Source: Odontocerum albicorne
Taxonomy: Eukaryota > Arthropoda > Insecta > Trichoptera > Odontoceridae
Assembly: GCA_949825065.1 (NCBI GenBank)
Contig: OX463864.1
Span: 18,922,874-18,986,873 of the forward strand
Direction: 5' to 3'
DNA length: 64,000 bases
Within the stretch, counting starts at the first letter, position 1. Every line of letters starts with the position of its first letter. Positions 42,632 through 53,690 of this stretch are shown here, in pieces. Both the position numbers and the translations under genes were made by a program. The notes under the pieces were generated by a model that saw nothing but the letters and a program-made list of their open reading frames with translations, had not been told where the DNA came from and did no database searches.

Positions 42632-44748
42632 GGATTCTGAAGCATCATACAACATTCTACAGATTTTAAACGCATCATACAATATTCTACAGATTCTAAC
42701 GCATTATACAATATTCTACAGATTTTAACGCATCATATAACATTCTACAGATTTCAACGCATCATACAACATTCTACAAATTCTAACACATCATACAACC
42801 TTTTACAGATTCTAACGCATCATACAATATTCTACAGATTGTAATAGATCATACAATATTCTGTAGACTGGAACGCATCATACAACATTCTTCAAATTCT
42901 AACGCATCATACATTATTCTACAGATTGTAATAGATCATACCACATTCTGCTGATTCTAATGCATAATGCAATATTCTACAGAGTTTAAAGCATCGTACC
43001 ACATTCTACAGATTTTAATGCATCATAAATTTTACAGATTCTAACGCATCATACAACATTCTATACATTCTAATGAATCATCAATATTCTACAGATTAAA
43101 ATGCATCATACAACATTCTACAGATTCTAACGCATCATAAAATACGCTACAGATTTTAACACGTCATACAACGTTCTACAGATTCTAACGCATCACACAA
43201 TATTTTACATATTCTAACGCATTTTACAACATTCTATAAATTCTAATGAATCATACAATATTCTACAGATTTTAACGCATCATACAATATTCTACAGATT
43301 TTAACGCATCACACAATATTTTACAGATTCTAACGCATCATCCAACATTTTACAGATTCTAACGCATTATACAATATTCTACAGAGTTTAAAGCATCGTA
43401 CCACATTCTACAGATTTTAATGCATCTTACAATATTCTACAGATTTAAACACATCATACAACGTTCTACAGACTCTAACGCATCACACAATATTTTACAG
43501 ATTTTAACGCATCATACAACATTCTATAGATTCTAATGAATCATACAACATTCTACAGATTTTAATGCATCATACAACATTTTACAGATTCTAACGCATC
43601 ATACAATATTCTACAGATTTTAACACATCATGCAACGTTCTATAGTTTCTAACGCACCACACAATATTTCACAGATTCTAACGCATCATACAACATTCTA
43701 CAGATTTTAATGCATCATACAACATTTTACAGATTCTAATGCATCATACAGTATTCTACAGATTCTAGAGCATCATACAACATTCTACAGATTCTAACGC
43801 ATCATGCAATATTCTACAGATTTTAACACATCATACAACGTTCTACAGACTCTAACGCATCATACAACATTCTATAGATTCAAATGAATCATTCAACATT
43901 CTAAAGATTTTAATGCATCATACCTACAACCTTTCACAGATTCTAACGCATCATACAATATTCTGCAAATTCTAACATATCATACAATATTCTACAAATT
44001 TTAACACATCTTACAACGTTCTACAGATTCTAACGCATCACACAATATTTTACAGATTCTAACGCATCATACAACCTTCTATAGATTCTAATGAATCATC
44101 AATAGTCTACAGATTATAATGCATCATACAACATTCTACAGATTCTAACGCGTCAGACAATATTCTACAGATTTTAACACGTCATACAAAGTTCTACAGA
44201 TTCTTACGCATCACACAATATTTTACTTATTCTAACGCATTATACACCATTCTATAAATTCTAATGACTCATACAATATTCTACAGATTTTAACGCATCA
44301 TACAATATTCTACAGATTTTAATGCATCATACAACATTCTACAAATTCTAGCACATCATCCACCATTTTACAGATTCTAACGCATTATACAATATTCCAC
44401 AGTATAAAGCATCGTACCACTTTCTACAGATTCTAACGCATCATACAATATTCTACAGATTTTAACACATCATACAACGTTCTACAGATTCTAACGATAC
44501 GTTCTACAGATTCTAACGAACAGATACAACATTCTTTAGATTCTAATGAATCATACAACATTCTACTGATTTTAATGCATCATACAACATTTTACAGATT
44601 CTAATGCATCATACAATATTCGACAGATTGTAATAGATCACACAACATTTCGCAGATTCTAACGCATCATACAACATTCTTCAGATTCTAATGCATCATA
44701 CGACATTCTACAGATTCTAACGCATCTTACAATATTCTACTGATTGTC
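42632..44748. repeat. 29-bp satellite, about 73 units, with higher-order structure
   Basis: The unit is close to ATTCTACAGATTCTAACGC + ATCATACAAC. Rare variant strings recur at multiples of 29: ACACATCATACAACG at about 43,449 and 43,826 (377 = 13 x 29), and AGAGTTTAAAGCATCGTACC at 42,981 and 43,383 (402, near 14 units). This shows that blocks of 13-14 units were duplicated together. No coding potential. Confidence 0.95.
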
Positions 44749-45111
44749 TTTGCAATTCACTCTGTTAGATTTTAGAACTATCTTCCTAGTTCAATCACAT
44801 GTCATCAATTTTTAAGAAAAAAAACTAAAAGAGAATTATTCATCTCATAATATTTGTACTCATCTCCTCACTAACTCCTTTACATTCTCATCCTTATCCC
44901 TATTCCCCTTGACATATATTATTTGAGTATTTTTGTCCCGTTTACTCTTATCTTATTTCCATTCGATAAATTCAATATCGGTCCAAGATATCGATAATAA
45001 TTTTTAAACAAAAACTGATAGGTCAGTTCGATCTCACCACCACCCACACCGTTACGGGAGACACAATATGTTAGGTCCCCTCATCCAGCGCGATCTACAC
45101 ATCAACCCTTC
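44749..45111. other. Spacer, nothing recognised
   Basis: No frame or repeat recognised. Confidence 0.4.
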
Positions 45112-45115
45112 CTGT

Positions 45116-45737
45116 CCTGTGATGTGTAACTAGTACACATTGCTTCTAAACACTTTAATATCTCTATAAATATAATAAATACTGGGTTCAGATTTTAGGT
45201 ATTCCTCCGTAATACATTTACGCATTGAATGAAAAAATAATATTAATAATAATTAGCACTTATCGGCCACATCAGAGAAATTTTGTGAAAATCGGGAATA
45301 AATTCACCAATACAATCAAACGTGTGCCAGTGTGTGACGTAGGTATATTCATTCTAAAAAACCGCTATGGGGGAGGAAGCGACGCTTTTCACGTCTCACT
45401 CTCACTCTACTTCGGTGTATGGGAACGCAAGAAATAGAATCTCAGTTCGCTCGCTTCTCTCGCTTCAGTAGCTTTCGGGCAGCCATTTGAGGTGGTCGCA
45501 TCGCCCGTTTTGTGAACGTTGGCCGATGTTTTTTTCATGTTTTCAGCAATTAAATTTCAATTATAATCACTTTTGACTTCAAATTTAATTAATTTAAGCG
45601 GCTATGAATATTCTTTAATTGGCTATGAATATTCTTATTTTTCCAATTTTAAATCGCTCATTTTTACATGTGTATTGATGTGTATTGAATACACAGCACC
45701 GGAACGCCCGGATTTTTTTAGCACAGGTAGGGAAAGG
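45116..45737. mobile_element. piggyBac-type MITE, copy 2
   Basis: Left flank TCAA (45,112-45,115, a mutated TTAA) and right flank TTAA (45,738-45,741). The ends CCCTTCCTGTCCTGTGATG and, inverted, CCTTTCCCTACCTGTGC match the copy at 5993-6459, as does nearly all of the interior. It contains ~150 bp (45,157-45,293) absent from the other copy and a small local duplication of GGCTATGAATATTCTT (45,600-45,640). The open frame 45,225-45,437 is not coding. Confidence 0.8.
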
Positions 45738-45791
45738 TTAAGATCGAAATCTTTTTTATTTATTATGAGCGCGACATTGGTTTTGTTTGTG

Positions 45792-45890
45792 CTCCTCTGA
45801 TGATAAGGTGCAAATCTCGAAACCGGTAGGATTGTACCGTTGCTTTAAGTGGAATAAAAAGTATTTGATTAAACGAATTACAATTGCTTT
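45792..45890 (+). mobile_element. Penelope-like terminus fragment with hammerhead-like core
   Basis: GCTCCTCTGATGATAAGGTG, CAAATCTCGAAACCGGTAGG, then TTTAAGTGGAATAAAAAGTA and TTTGATTAAACGAATTACAA match 23,755-23,870. Core blocks CTGATGA (45,797-45,803) and GAAA (45,819-45,822) followed by CCGGTA keep hammerhead order, although stem II is weak in this copy. Confidence 0.5.
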
Positions 45891-45945
45891 ATTTACTTTT
45901 GTCTAGTTAGTTGGTAGAGATTGCCACTTAGCAATAAGCCCGCTA
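45885..45945 (+). mobile_element. LINE-1a/SINE-A 3' tail fragment
   Basis: CTTTATTTACTTTTGTCTAG, TTAGTTGGTAGAGATTGCCA and CTTAGCAATAAGCCCGC form the shared LINE-1a/SINE-A tail. The TTTACTTTTGTCT part argues for LINE-1a. Confidence 0.7.
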
Positions 45946-46004
45946 ATTATGAGTATTTATGAGTAGAAATGTTAAATTAATTTAAAAAACGTGGATTTGA
46001 AGTA

Positions 46005-46968
46005 CGAGGCATATCCAGAAAGTAAGGGTACTGAATTTTTGTAGGTTACAATTTTTTTATTTGAACAAAAAAATTACGTGGTTACCGTAGTACATATGTA
46101 AGCTATTTTTCGACATAGTCGCCATTGCTCTCAATGCAGGTGGTGAAGCGGGGTATCAACTTTTTGATGCCTTCCTCGAAGTAGTTTCCCGCCAACCCCT
46201 CCGTCCACTTCTCCACCTCCTCCTTTACCTCCTCGTCAGTTGAAAACCTTTTTCCACCCATGTGCAGCTTCAGGGAGGTAAAGAGATAGTAATCTGAAGG
46301 AGCTAGGTCAGGGGAATGCGCGGGATGGTTCAGGATATCCCATTCAAACGAGGCGAGCAGTTCCTTCGTGGCGTTGGCCGTGTGTGGTCTGGCATTGTCG
46401 TGCAGCAGGCAGACTCCCTTTGTCAACATGCCTCTCCTCTTGTTCTGAATCGCCCTCCGCAATTTTTTTAGGGTCTCACAGTATCTTTCAGAGTTGATGG
46501 TCTCCCCTTGAGGCATATATTCAATTAAAATTATGCCTTGACAGTCCCAAAACACGGATGCCATGATTTTCTTGGCTGAAATTGTGATTTTGAACTTTTT
46601 AGCGGAGGGTGAAGAGGTGTGACGTGACCGTTTTTAGACTTGCGAGACCACTTGCACACACTCGTACGATTTATAGCTTTATCACCATATGCAGTTTTCA
46701 CCTCATTATAAACCTCAACCGGAGGTTTTCCCTTCCAAACGAGATAACGGATGACGCCGCGTATTCCGCACTTGGCGGGAGATTGGATTGACATTTTTCA
46801 CGAAACGTGTTGTCGCGTCGACACTTCTCAACGTACTGACCTTCTCAACGAACCGGTCTCGTTGCGGAGGGGAAGGGTCAGGCTACACGGAAGTGTAGCC
46901 AACGTGTCAAAAATAAAATCCATCCGGTCGTGAGAGCCTCCGTACACTTACTTTCTGGATACGCATAG
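46005..46968 (-). mobile_element. mariner element, 964 bp, internally deleted, both ends present
   Basis: Inverted ends CGAGGCATATCCAGAAAGTA and CTATGCGTATCCAGAAAGTA (the latter on the minus strand at 46,968) share TATCCAGAAAGTAAG.GTAC, and TA flanks each side (46,003-46,004 and 46,969-46,970). Full mariners are about 1.3 kb, so roughly 330 bp are missing. The ends could still be recognised by a related transposase supplied elsewhere. Confidence 0.95.
46103..46794 (-). pseudogene. mariner transposase with internal deletion and frame change
   Basis: The N-terminal frame (46,794 to 46,531) gives MSIQSPAKCGIRGVIRYLVW and NEVKTAYGDKAINRTSVCKW, the first helix-turn-helix. It then leaves frame. 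The second frame (46,564 to 46,103, 153 codons) begins MASVFWDCQGIILIEY and holds LLHDNARPHTA (second catalytic Asp), NHPAHSPDLAPSDYYLF (third Asp, DD34D spacing) and a C-terminus ending SNGDYVEK. The segment with the second helix-turn-helix, WVPHEL linker and first catalytic Asp (DETW) is deleted. About 240 of the usual ~345 residues remain, so it is inactive. Confidence 0.95.
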
Positions 46969-46970
46969 TA

Positions 46971-47390
46971 GCTTGATCATCAGCAACACTCTCTTCATCA
47001 GTACCCTTTGTAATGCTCGCGGCAGTATCATCCGGCTCGAGGCAAGTCAACTTCTGATCCTTGCCGTTGAAAACGTTCAATTAATCTCCTGTCCGTGGAA
47101 CTTGTTGAACGATTTACATCAGAAAAATGAAGTCGATATGCGCTACGTATTCAAATAATGAACTCTTGATTAGGGAAATAAAGTTCACCCACTTTCGTTC
47201 CTTTCTATGTTGTTAAATTGGCGCGATAAAACGTAATCTTGCCTTTTAATTATCTGAATATATGCTATATATTCAGATAATTAACTCCTGATTAGCTAAA
47301 TAAATTTCACCCACTTTCGTTCGGCCATCATTTAAGCCAACTGAAGTTAAGCTAGGTTAATGAGAACATGTGTAGTTAGCTACTCGCATT
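46971..47390. repeat. Direct duplication around a 16-bp perfect hairpin
   Basis: AACTCTTGATTAGGGAAATA then AAGTTCACCCACTTTCGTTC at 47,160-47,202 recurs as AACTCCTGATTAGCTAAATA with AATTTCACCCACTTTCGTTC at 47,281-47,323. Between them AATTATCTGAATATAT (47,248-47,263) pairs with its exact complement at 47,267-47,282 across a 3-base loop. Confidence 0.8.
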
Positions 47391-47392
47391 GA

Positions 47393-47775
47393 GGTACATG
47401 ACCGCGCGGTAATGCACGGGACTTCCGTGCGAAAGATCGTCGGTTCGAACCTCACGCTGTGCTACTCTCCTCGAATGACAGGCACTTTCTGCCTAGTATT
47501 CGGGGGATTAAGGACTGTATTTCTGCCTAGTATTCGGGGGATTATGACTTCGGTCATATATATTCTTAAAAAAAAACATTCCGGTGTGCTCCAATCGTCT
47601 CACTTCAGTGTGCGATCAGATCCAGTACAGCGGTGTGACCGGTGAGTTTGCTGGTATGCAACGACTCGAACGAACGAAAAAAAATCAAACTCCACGGCGC
47701 AGCGCTTCGCTTTCCAATTGAATTGACGTTGGAATGGCGAAGGGATCCTCAAGTATAAGGCCCAGTGACGAACGA
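47393..47775 (+). mobile_element. SINE-B, full-length
   Basis: tRNA-like head GACCGCGCGGTAATGCACGG with GACTTCCGTGCGAAAGATCG (A box) and GTCGGTTCGAACCTCACG (B box), then TGTGCTACTCTCCTCGAATG, a CCTAGTATTCGGGGGATTA block duplicated in tandem, GTCTCACTTCAGTGTGCGAT, AGATCCAGTACAGCGGTGTG, CAAACTCCACGGCGCAGC, and GGAATGGCGAAGGGATCCTC ending at CCCAGTGACGA. Other copies are at 53,312-53,690, 60,698-61,131 and 30,735-31,018 (inverted). Confidence 0.85.
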
Positions 47776-47789
47776 ATAGTTCGCTACCA

Positions 47790-48205
47790 CATATCCCAAC
47801 TGTGCTCTATGGAATGTAAGCGTGGATACTGAACCAGGAAACACTACGTTGGATTGAGGCTTTTGAGAAGTGTATGACTGACATACAGACGTTCCTCAAG
47901 ATTCCCTAGTCAGATCGTGTTACAAATGTGAAAGTGCTTGCTCTTATGTATAAAGACCAAGGACTGCTCAAAACTATGAACATTAACAAGTTGCATTATC
48001 CTAAACACATAATGAACGACACAAGATACATTATATAACACAACTGATCATCCTGGGGGAAATAAATGGCAACGAATCAGAGAAAAACGCCGCATCTCTT
48101 GGCTTAAGAATTTACGGGAGTGGTTTGCGTTTAGTTCAACTGAGTTGTCTCGAGCTGTAGCAAACACGACAAGGGTTGCCATGATGGTGACCACCTTCTG
48201 GTAGG
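47790..48205 (+). pseudogene. LINE reverse transcriptase C-terminus (RRISWLKNLREWF type)
   Basis: In order and with frame breaks: a LETLRWIEAFEKCMTDIQTF-like block, SDRVTNVKVLALMYKDQGLL, KTMNINKLHYPKHIMNDTRY, then RIREKRRISWLKNLREWFAF, SSTELSRAVANTTRVAMMVT and a stop. This matches the C-terminus of a common arthropod LINE (tDRV.N.EVL.RM..E.ELL, LEYLGHI.RN..RY, RRRISWLKNLR.WF, RIAMMV.N). It abuts SINE-B upstream. Confidence 0.85.
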
Positions 48206-49149
48206 AGACGGCACCTTGAGAAGATAAGTACAAAGTTTTATTCTGGTACTTTAGAATGAAAAGTGGTCGACTTGGCTTTAAATCACAAATAATCAGACAA
48301 TTTGTGGGGTACCTCTGCGTCCTACTCAAATTCTTTGCCACCTTGTAATATAGCTTTTTGTCTACTTCATAGATCGTTTAAATAATGTACCATCTTAAAT
48401 TCGCAAAGTTACGCAAAATTTATAGCACAAAACAATAAATTTATCTTCGGCAAGCAGTGTAACTGTAGAATGTTGGCAAAAAAATGAAGTATCGGCACTG
48501 CCAACGCCCACCCGCCATCTCTAATTTAATTATCATATATAAATATTGCACATAAAACTGTCAACGGCGTTTAGGTGGCCTTCCAAAATAGAAAGAGTTT
48601 GGTGTTTTGATAAAACACAGTTTTTTAAGTTGACCGAAAAAAAGTTCGCATCAAAACCGAATGACATCAATCATTTAACTGGCAGAACTCGGGAGTTCGT
48701 TATGCATTTGAAAGCTCTCATAAAACATCTAACGTTAATCACATTTACTAATTCATTCACACGTCAGAGCGTACTTATATCCTCGGACATGATAAAAGAA
48801 CAAATTTTCCTCCACATGGCTTATTTTTTAATTCATAGACATTGGGGAAAAGTAAATAAGAAAACTGTTCTAGTACATGGACTCCCCGTTATTTATTTAT
48901 TTCTAAGTAAATGGTACAATGTACCTTAAATAACAAAAATAATACAAACTAAAAGAGCCAGTAATATAAAGTTTTTTTTTACACAAATACAACAACAATA
49001 TTTAAAATGAAACAGGTATCAAATCGTACAAAACCTCGTACCAATATGTTACCAACACTATAACAGGCGCACAGCCCATACTGCGTGAAAAATACAAAAA
49101 TAAAAATACAAAAAGAAAAACACAGAAGGCAAATCATTGAATAACAAAA
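48206..49149. other. Spacer with an unrecognised 127-codon frame at 48,546-48,929
   Basis: The plus frame at 48,546-48,929 is AT-rich in its second half and has no domain I recognise. Nothing supports transcription. The frame could be chance or an old retroelement piece. Confidence 0.25.
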
Positions 49150-49743
49150 TTCCGATACTCCTTTAAAAGCTTCGCTGTGGGATACTGGGCAGGAAGTTTA
49201 TTAGAAATCGACGCCAAATTCACATACTATTCATATTGTATAATATCCTCAACTGTCTCGTCGTCCCCTCTAATCTCGTAAAACTGTAGGGTCTTTTCGA
49301 CCATGGACTTGCGCTACGCTCAAACAGAGACTGTTCATTAGCCTTCCCGGTTCACCGCTATTCTTTTTTTACGTCGTCCTTTACTGTCCATACAGTGAGA
49401 CTCTAAAACCAGTTATTAACCAACGTTATACTCGCTCCGTCCTTGGCACGCTTTAAGAAGCGACTGAAAAACTCTTAATTTCTAGTCAGTAATATAACGT
49501 CTTTCATTCCTGACTTTTCTCTCCTCTCCACCATCCCTTCCTTTTCATTTAATTGATGATATCTCACTTTTACTTTAATATGTTTGTGTCCATAAATTTC
49601 ATAAATATTAATAATCTTTTGAATATTTTTTTATCACTATGTAACTTGCTTTATTTACTTTTGTCTGATTGGTTGGAAGAGATTGCTGCCTGGCAATTAA
49701 CCCGCCATATTGTATTTGCAATAAAGTGTTAAATAAATATTTA
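49150..49743 (+). pseudogene. LINE-1a 3' end with reverse transcriptase C-terminus, copy C
   Basis: In shifting frames the 5' part reads RRQIHILFILYNILNCLVVP, SNLVKL, FDHGLALRSNRDCSLAFPVH, RYSFFTSSFTVHTVRL and NVRLAPSLARFKKRLKNS (order: R..L..LYKILNG...P, R.LR......P.HR..Y...SF..RAVRLWN.LP..IR.A.SL..FK..L), a CR1/Jockey-type C-terminus. The common 3' UTR follows: TTCTAGTCAGTAATATAACG, CTCTCCACCATCCCTTCC, TTGGTTGGAAGAGATTGCTG and CAATAAAGTGTTAAATAAAT. Confidence 0.85.
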
Positions 49744-49747
49744 AACT

Positions 49748-49990
49748 TCTACGATTTCTCTTTCCTCTCCACCATCCCTTCCTTTTCCTTTGATTGATGA
49801 TATCTCGTTTTTACTTTAATATGTTTGTGGTCATGAATTTCACAAGTATGAATTCTCTTTTAAATATTTTTTCAACCATGTACCATATGTTACTTTATTA
49901 ACTTTTGTCTGGTTGATTGGAACAGATTGTCGCCTGGCAATAAACCCACCAAGTTGTATTTGCAAGGAAGTGTTAAATAAATAAAGTTAA
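49748..49990 (+). mobile_element. LINE-1a 3' tail, copy C2, in tandem after copy C
   Basis: CGATTTCTCTTTCCTCTCCA, CCATCCCTTCCTTTTCCTTT, GATTGATGATATCTCG, TTTTGTCTGGTTGATTGGAA, CAGATTGTCGCCTGGCAATA and AGGAAGTGTTAAATAAATAA repeat the UTR of copy C immediately downstream, either as a nested insertion in the tail or a tandem duplication. Confidence 0.85.
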
Positions 49991-50559
49991 GATGTTGCAA
50001 TCTAGATAAAAATGACATATTTTAGTATAGGGTACACCAAAAAAAAAATCTGCGCTATCGCAAGTATTAATTTTTATAAATATTTATTTAAAAGTGTTAA
50101 AATAATAAAAACGAGCGTTTTTTTAATACATCATCACGTGCTCAATACTGAGCGTCGTGGTCCTGGCTACGTCTGGAACATGGTGCACCACCTATCTCCA
50201 TACTTTCCAGTAATTGGGCATGTTGAATGCAGCGCTTGAAGAGGATGCGTCCATCTTATGGGAAATCTTCCTTTTGCTGGCCTTCTTTCAACTGTCCCTA
50301 TGATCACCTAATATATAATGACTGGTATATGTTATTGTTTACTCTTTTATAAAACCCATCCATCTCACAGAACATCTTCCTCTTGCAGATCTCCCCTCCA
50401 CTGCCCCCATGACCACCAGATAGATACATAATGACTGATATTTGATATTTTTAACTGCTCTATTGAGTTCCCAAAACTTTCCTCGTGATTTCCAGATACA
50501 TAATGACTAATATTTCCTGAATGATATAAAATGGGTTAAGGTGAACCCAAAAACACATA
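49991..50559. other. Spacer, possibly degenerate LINE sequence
   Basis: Two blocks of CATC..ATGGGAAATCTTCCTTTTGC / CATCTCACAGAACATCTTCC followed by CC..ATGA.CACC and TACATAATGACTGAT recur between 50,240 and 50,510. Nothing else is recognisable. Confidence 0.35.
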
Positions 50560-51150
50560 TTGTAGGTTTCCCAAAAATTGATTGAGAAAATAATTCATAA
50601 ACTTCCTGCCCGGTATCCCACCGCGGAGAGAGTATCGGGCCCTTTTCAGAGAGTATCGGGCCCTGAACATAGCCAATTTGCATCTCGAATCCATTCTCTG
50701 GCACTACCATCAAGAGGAAGGGAAGATGCAGACTCAGCAGAGACACATGACACGCATGGCAACTAATGATATGTTCACCATCCCTAGATTTAAAACCTCT
50801 TTTGCCCAAAGGCAATATGCTTATTTAGCTCCCATGACGTACAATGGCGTGCCGAATTCAATAAAGATAAAGTAAGGAAAACCATTTAGACAGTCGATCA
50901 GAGCATGGTTGCTATTGTGACAGGATTTTGAGTACTTGGGCTTTCAGGATGAATGACGTGTGGAAAAGATGTGTGTGGGTTCTTGAGTGTGGGCTTCTTC
51001 TTGTTGTTATGATTTTTGTTGTTTTGTATTTGTACGACAAATGAAAGGCGACAAACCCAGATCCATTAAAATAATGTATGTCCAAATTAAATTACCTGTC
51101 GTTTTTTCGCAAATTATGTATATTTCTTGTCATGTGTAGTAATAAATAAA
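50560..51150 (+). pseudogene. LINE-2a 3' end, copy 2
   Basis: In frame pieces: KLPARYPTAE, an 18-base duplicated GAGAGTATCGGGCCC..., LNIANLHLESILWHYHQEEG, KMQTQQRHMTRMATNDMFTI, PRFKTSFAQRQYAYLAPMTY and NGVPNSIKIK with a stop where the 38 kb copy reads on. The UTR then matches the 38 kb copy: GACAAATGAAAGGCGACAAA, CCCAGATCCATTAAAAT, TATATTTCTTGTCATGTGTA and a TAATAAATAAAATAAATAAAT tail. Confidence 0.85.
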
Positions 51151-51289
51151 ATAAATAAATAATAAATACAATAAAAAAATCGTATATGACTCAATTTGAA
51201 CCGCTTAAAATGGGCTTTCTAATTATCGAATTGATTTGACACTTTTTAAATACGTTTTTTTTTTAATATTGCTAGTATTTTTTGACATA

Positions 51290-52395
51290 GTATAATTTCT
51301 TTATTTTACATTATAAAAACATATTTTTTACTATCGGTGTTTACTTTTTTGACTTCACATAATTTCTATATTTTTATATTAGGTACTTGGAAATTCCGAG
51401 TTGATTTTTAACACTTTTTTTCTGTCATAACATTTTTTTATACTAACACTGAAATTATATTTATTTTTTTAAACATGCTTTGAATAATCTTCGAACACCT
51501 GTACAGGAAGAAAAAATATTTCACGAGTCATTGTTTGGAAATGTTTTTTTTACTATCCCTGTTTTTTTTTTACTTTATAATAATTTCTACAATAAAGATG
51601 GCATTATTTGGATATTGGAAGATTTTAATAAACACTCTTTCATTATCATTACATTTTTTATATTTGTCTTTCATTGTCATTATTTTTTTTTATATTTATT
51701 TTTCATTGTCATTAAAAATATATATTTATCTTTCATTGTCATTAATTTTTTTATAATTTTCTTTTTTTATGCTCATTTTTTATACTTTTCTTGTATGTAT
51801 TATGATCTTACACCTGTATGATATATGAAGTAAAAAATATTTTACATTACGAGTATTTGTAAATTTTTTTTAAAATCGCTTTTTTTCATTTCAAATAATT
51901 TCTATATTCTATGATATATTATTTAGACATTTCAATTTTTTGTTAATATTCTTTCATCGTCATTATATTTTTAATAGTCATCTTTCATTGTCATTACATT
52001 TTATAGTTATGTTTCATTGTCATAACATTTTTTATAGTCATATTTTATTGCCATTTAATTTTATATAGTTATCTTTAATTGTCATTACATTTTTTATAGT
52101 TGTCTTTCATTGTCATTAATATTTTTTGAGCTATCTTTCATTCTCATATAATTTTATTGTATATATAATATAATATTATGCTTTAATACATATATCATAT
52201 AATATATATGAAGAAAAAATATTTTACACTATTGGATTCTTTTTACTATCGTTAAATATTTTTACTTCATATGATTTCTATATTCTATATTATTTGCACT
52301 TTAAATTTTTTGTTAACGCTATTTCATTGCATTTACATTTTTTATACTTATCTTTTTGATAAGTATAAAAAAATTCTCATAATTATTTTTATTTA
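51290..52395 (+). repeat. AT-rich nested repeats (TCTTTCATTGTCATTACATTTTTTATAGT units in larger blocks)
   Basis: A ~31-base unit, TCTTTCATTGTCATTACATT + TTTTATAGTTA, repeats irregularly from 51,640 to 52,160. A larger block (GAAGAAAAAATATTTTACA, TTTTTACT, ATAATTTCTATATTCTAT, AATTTTTTGTTAA) appears at about 51,300, 51,510, 51,830 and 52,210. TATACTTATC (about 52,350) pairs with GATAAGTATA after 5 bases. The plus frames at 51,480-51,821 and 51,535-51,756 are phenylalanine/isoleucine-rich artefacts. Confidence 0.7.
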
Positions 52396-52710
52396 AATAC
52401 ATTGTGTGATAGCATACGAGTATTTCTGTAATAAAGAATCCACAGTGGCCCTCGATTTGTTCCCTGCATTGTGCTCTGTTCCCCTTTGGGACATCTGGAA
52501 TTTACGATTGGAAACCTTTCCCGAAGTGCTGTCTGGATTAAAGATGCCGAAGGTGGATAGACTCATCTCTGTCAGCGGTGATCGAGAGATCAGCAGATGT
52601 GAATAGGCATTTTATTGTTGAATTCGTTATATTTTGTCTGGGCTACTTGTGACGTCGTCACAGTGGCGTGGCGTACACTCGTACTCAGTTTATATTATGG
52701 TATATCGACA
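52396..52710 (+). other. Unrecognised sequence with a short open frame
   Basis: The plus frame 52,406-52,606 reads ALDLFPALCSVPLWDIWNLR and LETFPEVLSGLKMPKVDRLI. The balanced codon composition suggests a fragment of a coding sequence, but I do not recognise it. Confidence 0.3.
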
Positions 52711-53205
52711 GTTTAACCCTTATTTAAGATCGTCAGTTATACCTGTATTTAAGATCGTTAGTAATACCTTTATTTAAGATCGTCAGTTATATCTGTATTT
52801 AAGATCGTCGGTTAAACCCTTATTTAAGATCGTCAGTTTAAACCTTATTTAAGATCGTCAGTTATTCCCTTATTTAAGATCGTCAGTGTACTCTTATTTA
52901 AGATCGTCTGTTATACCCTTATTTAAGATCCCTTATTAAATATCATCTGTTATCCCCTTATTTAAGATCGCCAGTTATATCCGTATTTAAGTTCGTCAGT
53001 TATACCCTTATTTAAGATTATCAGTTATACCCGTATTTAAGATAGTCAGTGATATCATTATGTAAGATCGTCAGTTGTATCCGTATTTAAGATCATCAGT
53101 TATATCCTTATTTAAGATCGTCAGTTGTACCCGTATTTAAGATCGTCAGTTATACCATTATTTAAGATTGTCAGTTATGCCCTTATTTAAGATCGTCCGT
53201 TATTT
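52711..53205 (+). repeat. 25-bp tandem array, about 20 units
   Basis: Unit close to CTTATTTAAGATCGTCAGTTATACC, with variants GTATTTAAG and occasional shortened units. Strong conservation of TTTAAGATCGTCAGT across units. It ends at a poly-T. Confidence 0.9.
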
Positions 53206-53311
53206 TTTTTACAATTTTTAAGTTATTGCGCATTCAATATAATTGAATAATTTTTTTTATAAAATATGAATTTCTAGGCAAAGCTGTCTTAATAAAATTG
53301 TAGGTCCTAGG

Positions 53312-53690
53312 TAAACCAATACACTGCGACCCCTGCCGTGCGGAAGGTCACCGGTTTGAACCCCGCGCTGTGCTACGTCCCTCAAATGAAACAGGCATTT
53401 TGCCGCCTGGTATTCAGGGGTATAAAGATACCTATGAATTCGGTCATATCTATTATTAAAAAAAGGAGTGAAAAAGACGCTAAAAGAAAAAAAACGTATC
53501 CATGTACTCTGGTCGTCTCACTTCGGTGTGCCATCGGATCCAATACAGTCGTGTGGTCGATAAATTTAATGGTGTGCAGCGGCCCACTCATTTAAAACAA
53601 ACTCCACGTCACAGCTGCGCTTTCCATTCGAATTGGCGTTAAAATAGCGAAGAGATCCTTGACTACGAGACCCAGTAACGACGATAACTT
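53312..53690 (+). mobile_element. SINE-B, diverged copy
   Basis: CGACCCCTGCCGTGCGGAAG, GTCACCGGTTTGAACCCCGC (B box), TGTGCTACGTCCCTCAAATG, GTATTCAGGGGTATAAAGAT, CTGGTCGTCTCACTTCGGTG, TGCCATCGGATCCAATACAG and GCGAAGAGATCCTTGACTAC end at CCCAGTAACGACG. The A-box side is eroded. Confidence 0.85.

Noticed and set aside
45225..45437. 70-codon frame within the piggyBac-type MITE
   Set aside because: The homologous copy at 5993-6459 lacks its first half, and nothing resembles a piggyBac transposase.
51480..51821. Hydrophobic 113-codon frame resembling a membrane protein
   Set aside because: Phe/Ile/Tyr richness comes from T-rich nested repeats; overlapping frames are equally open.
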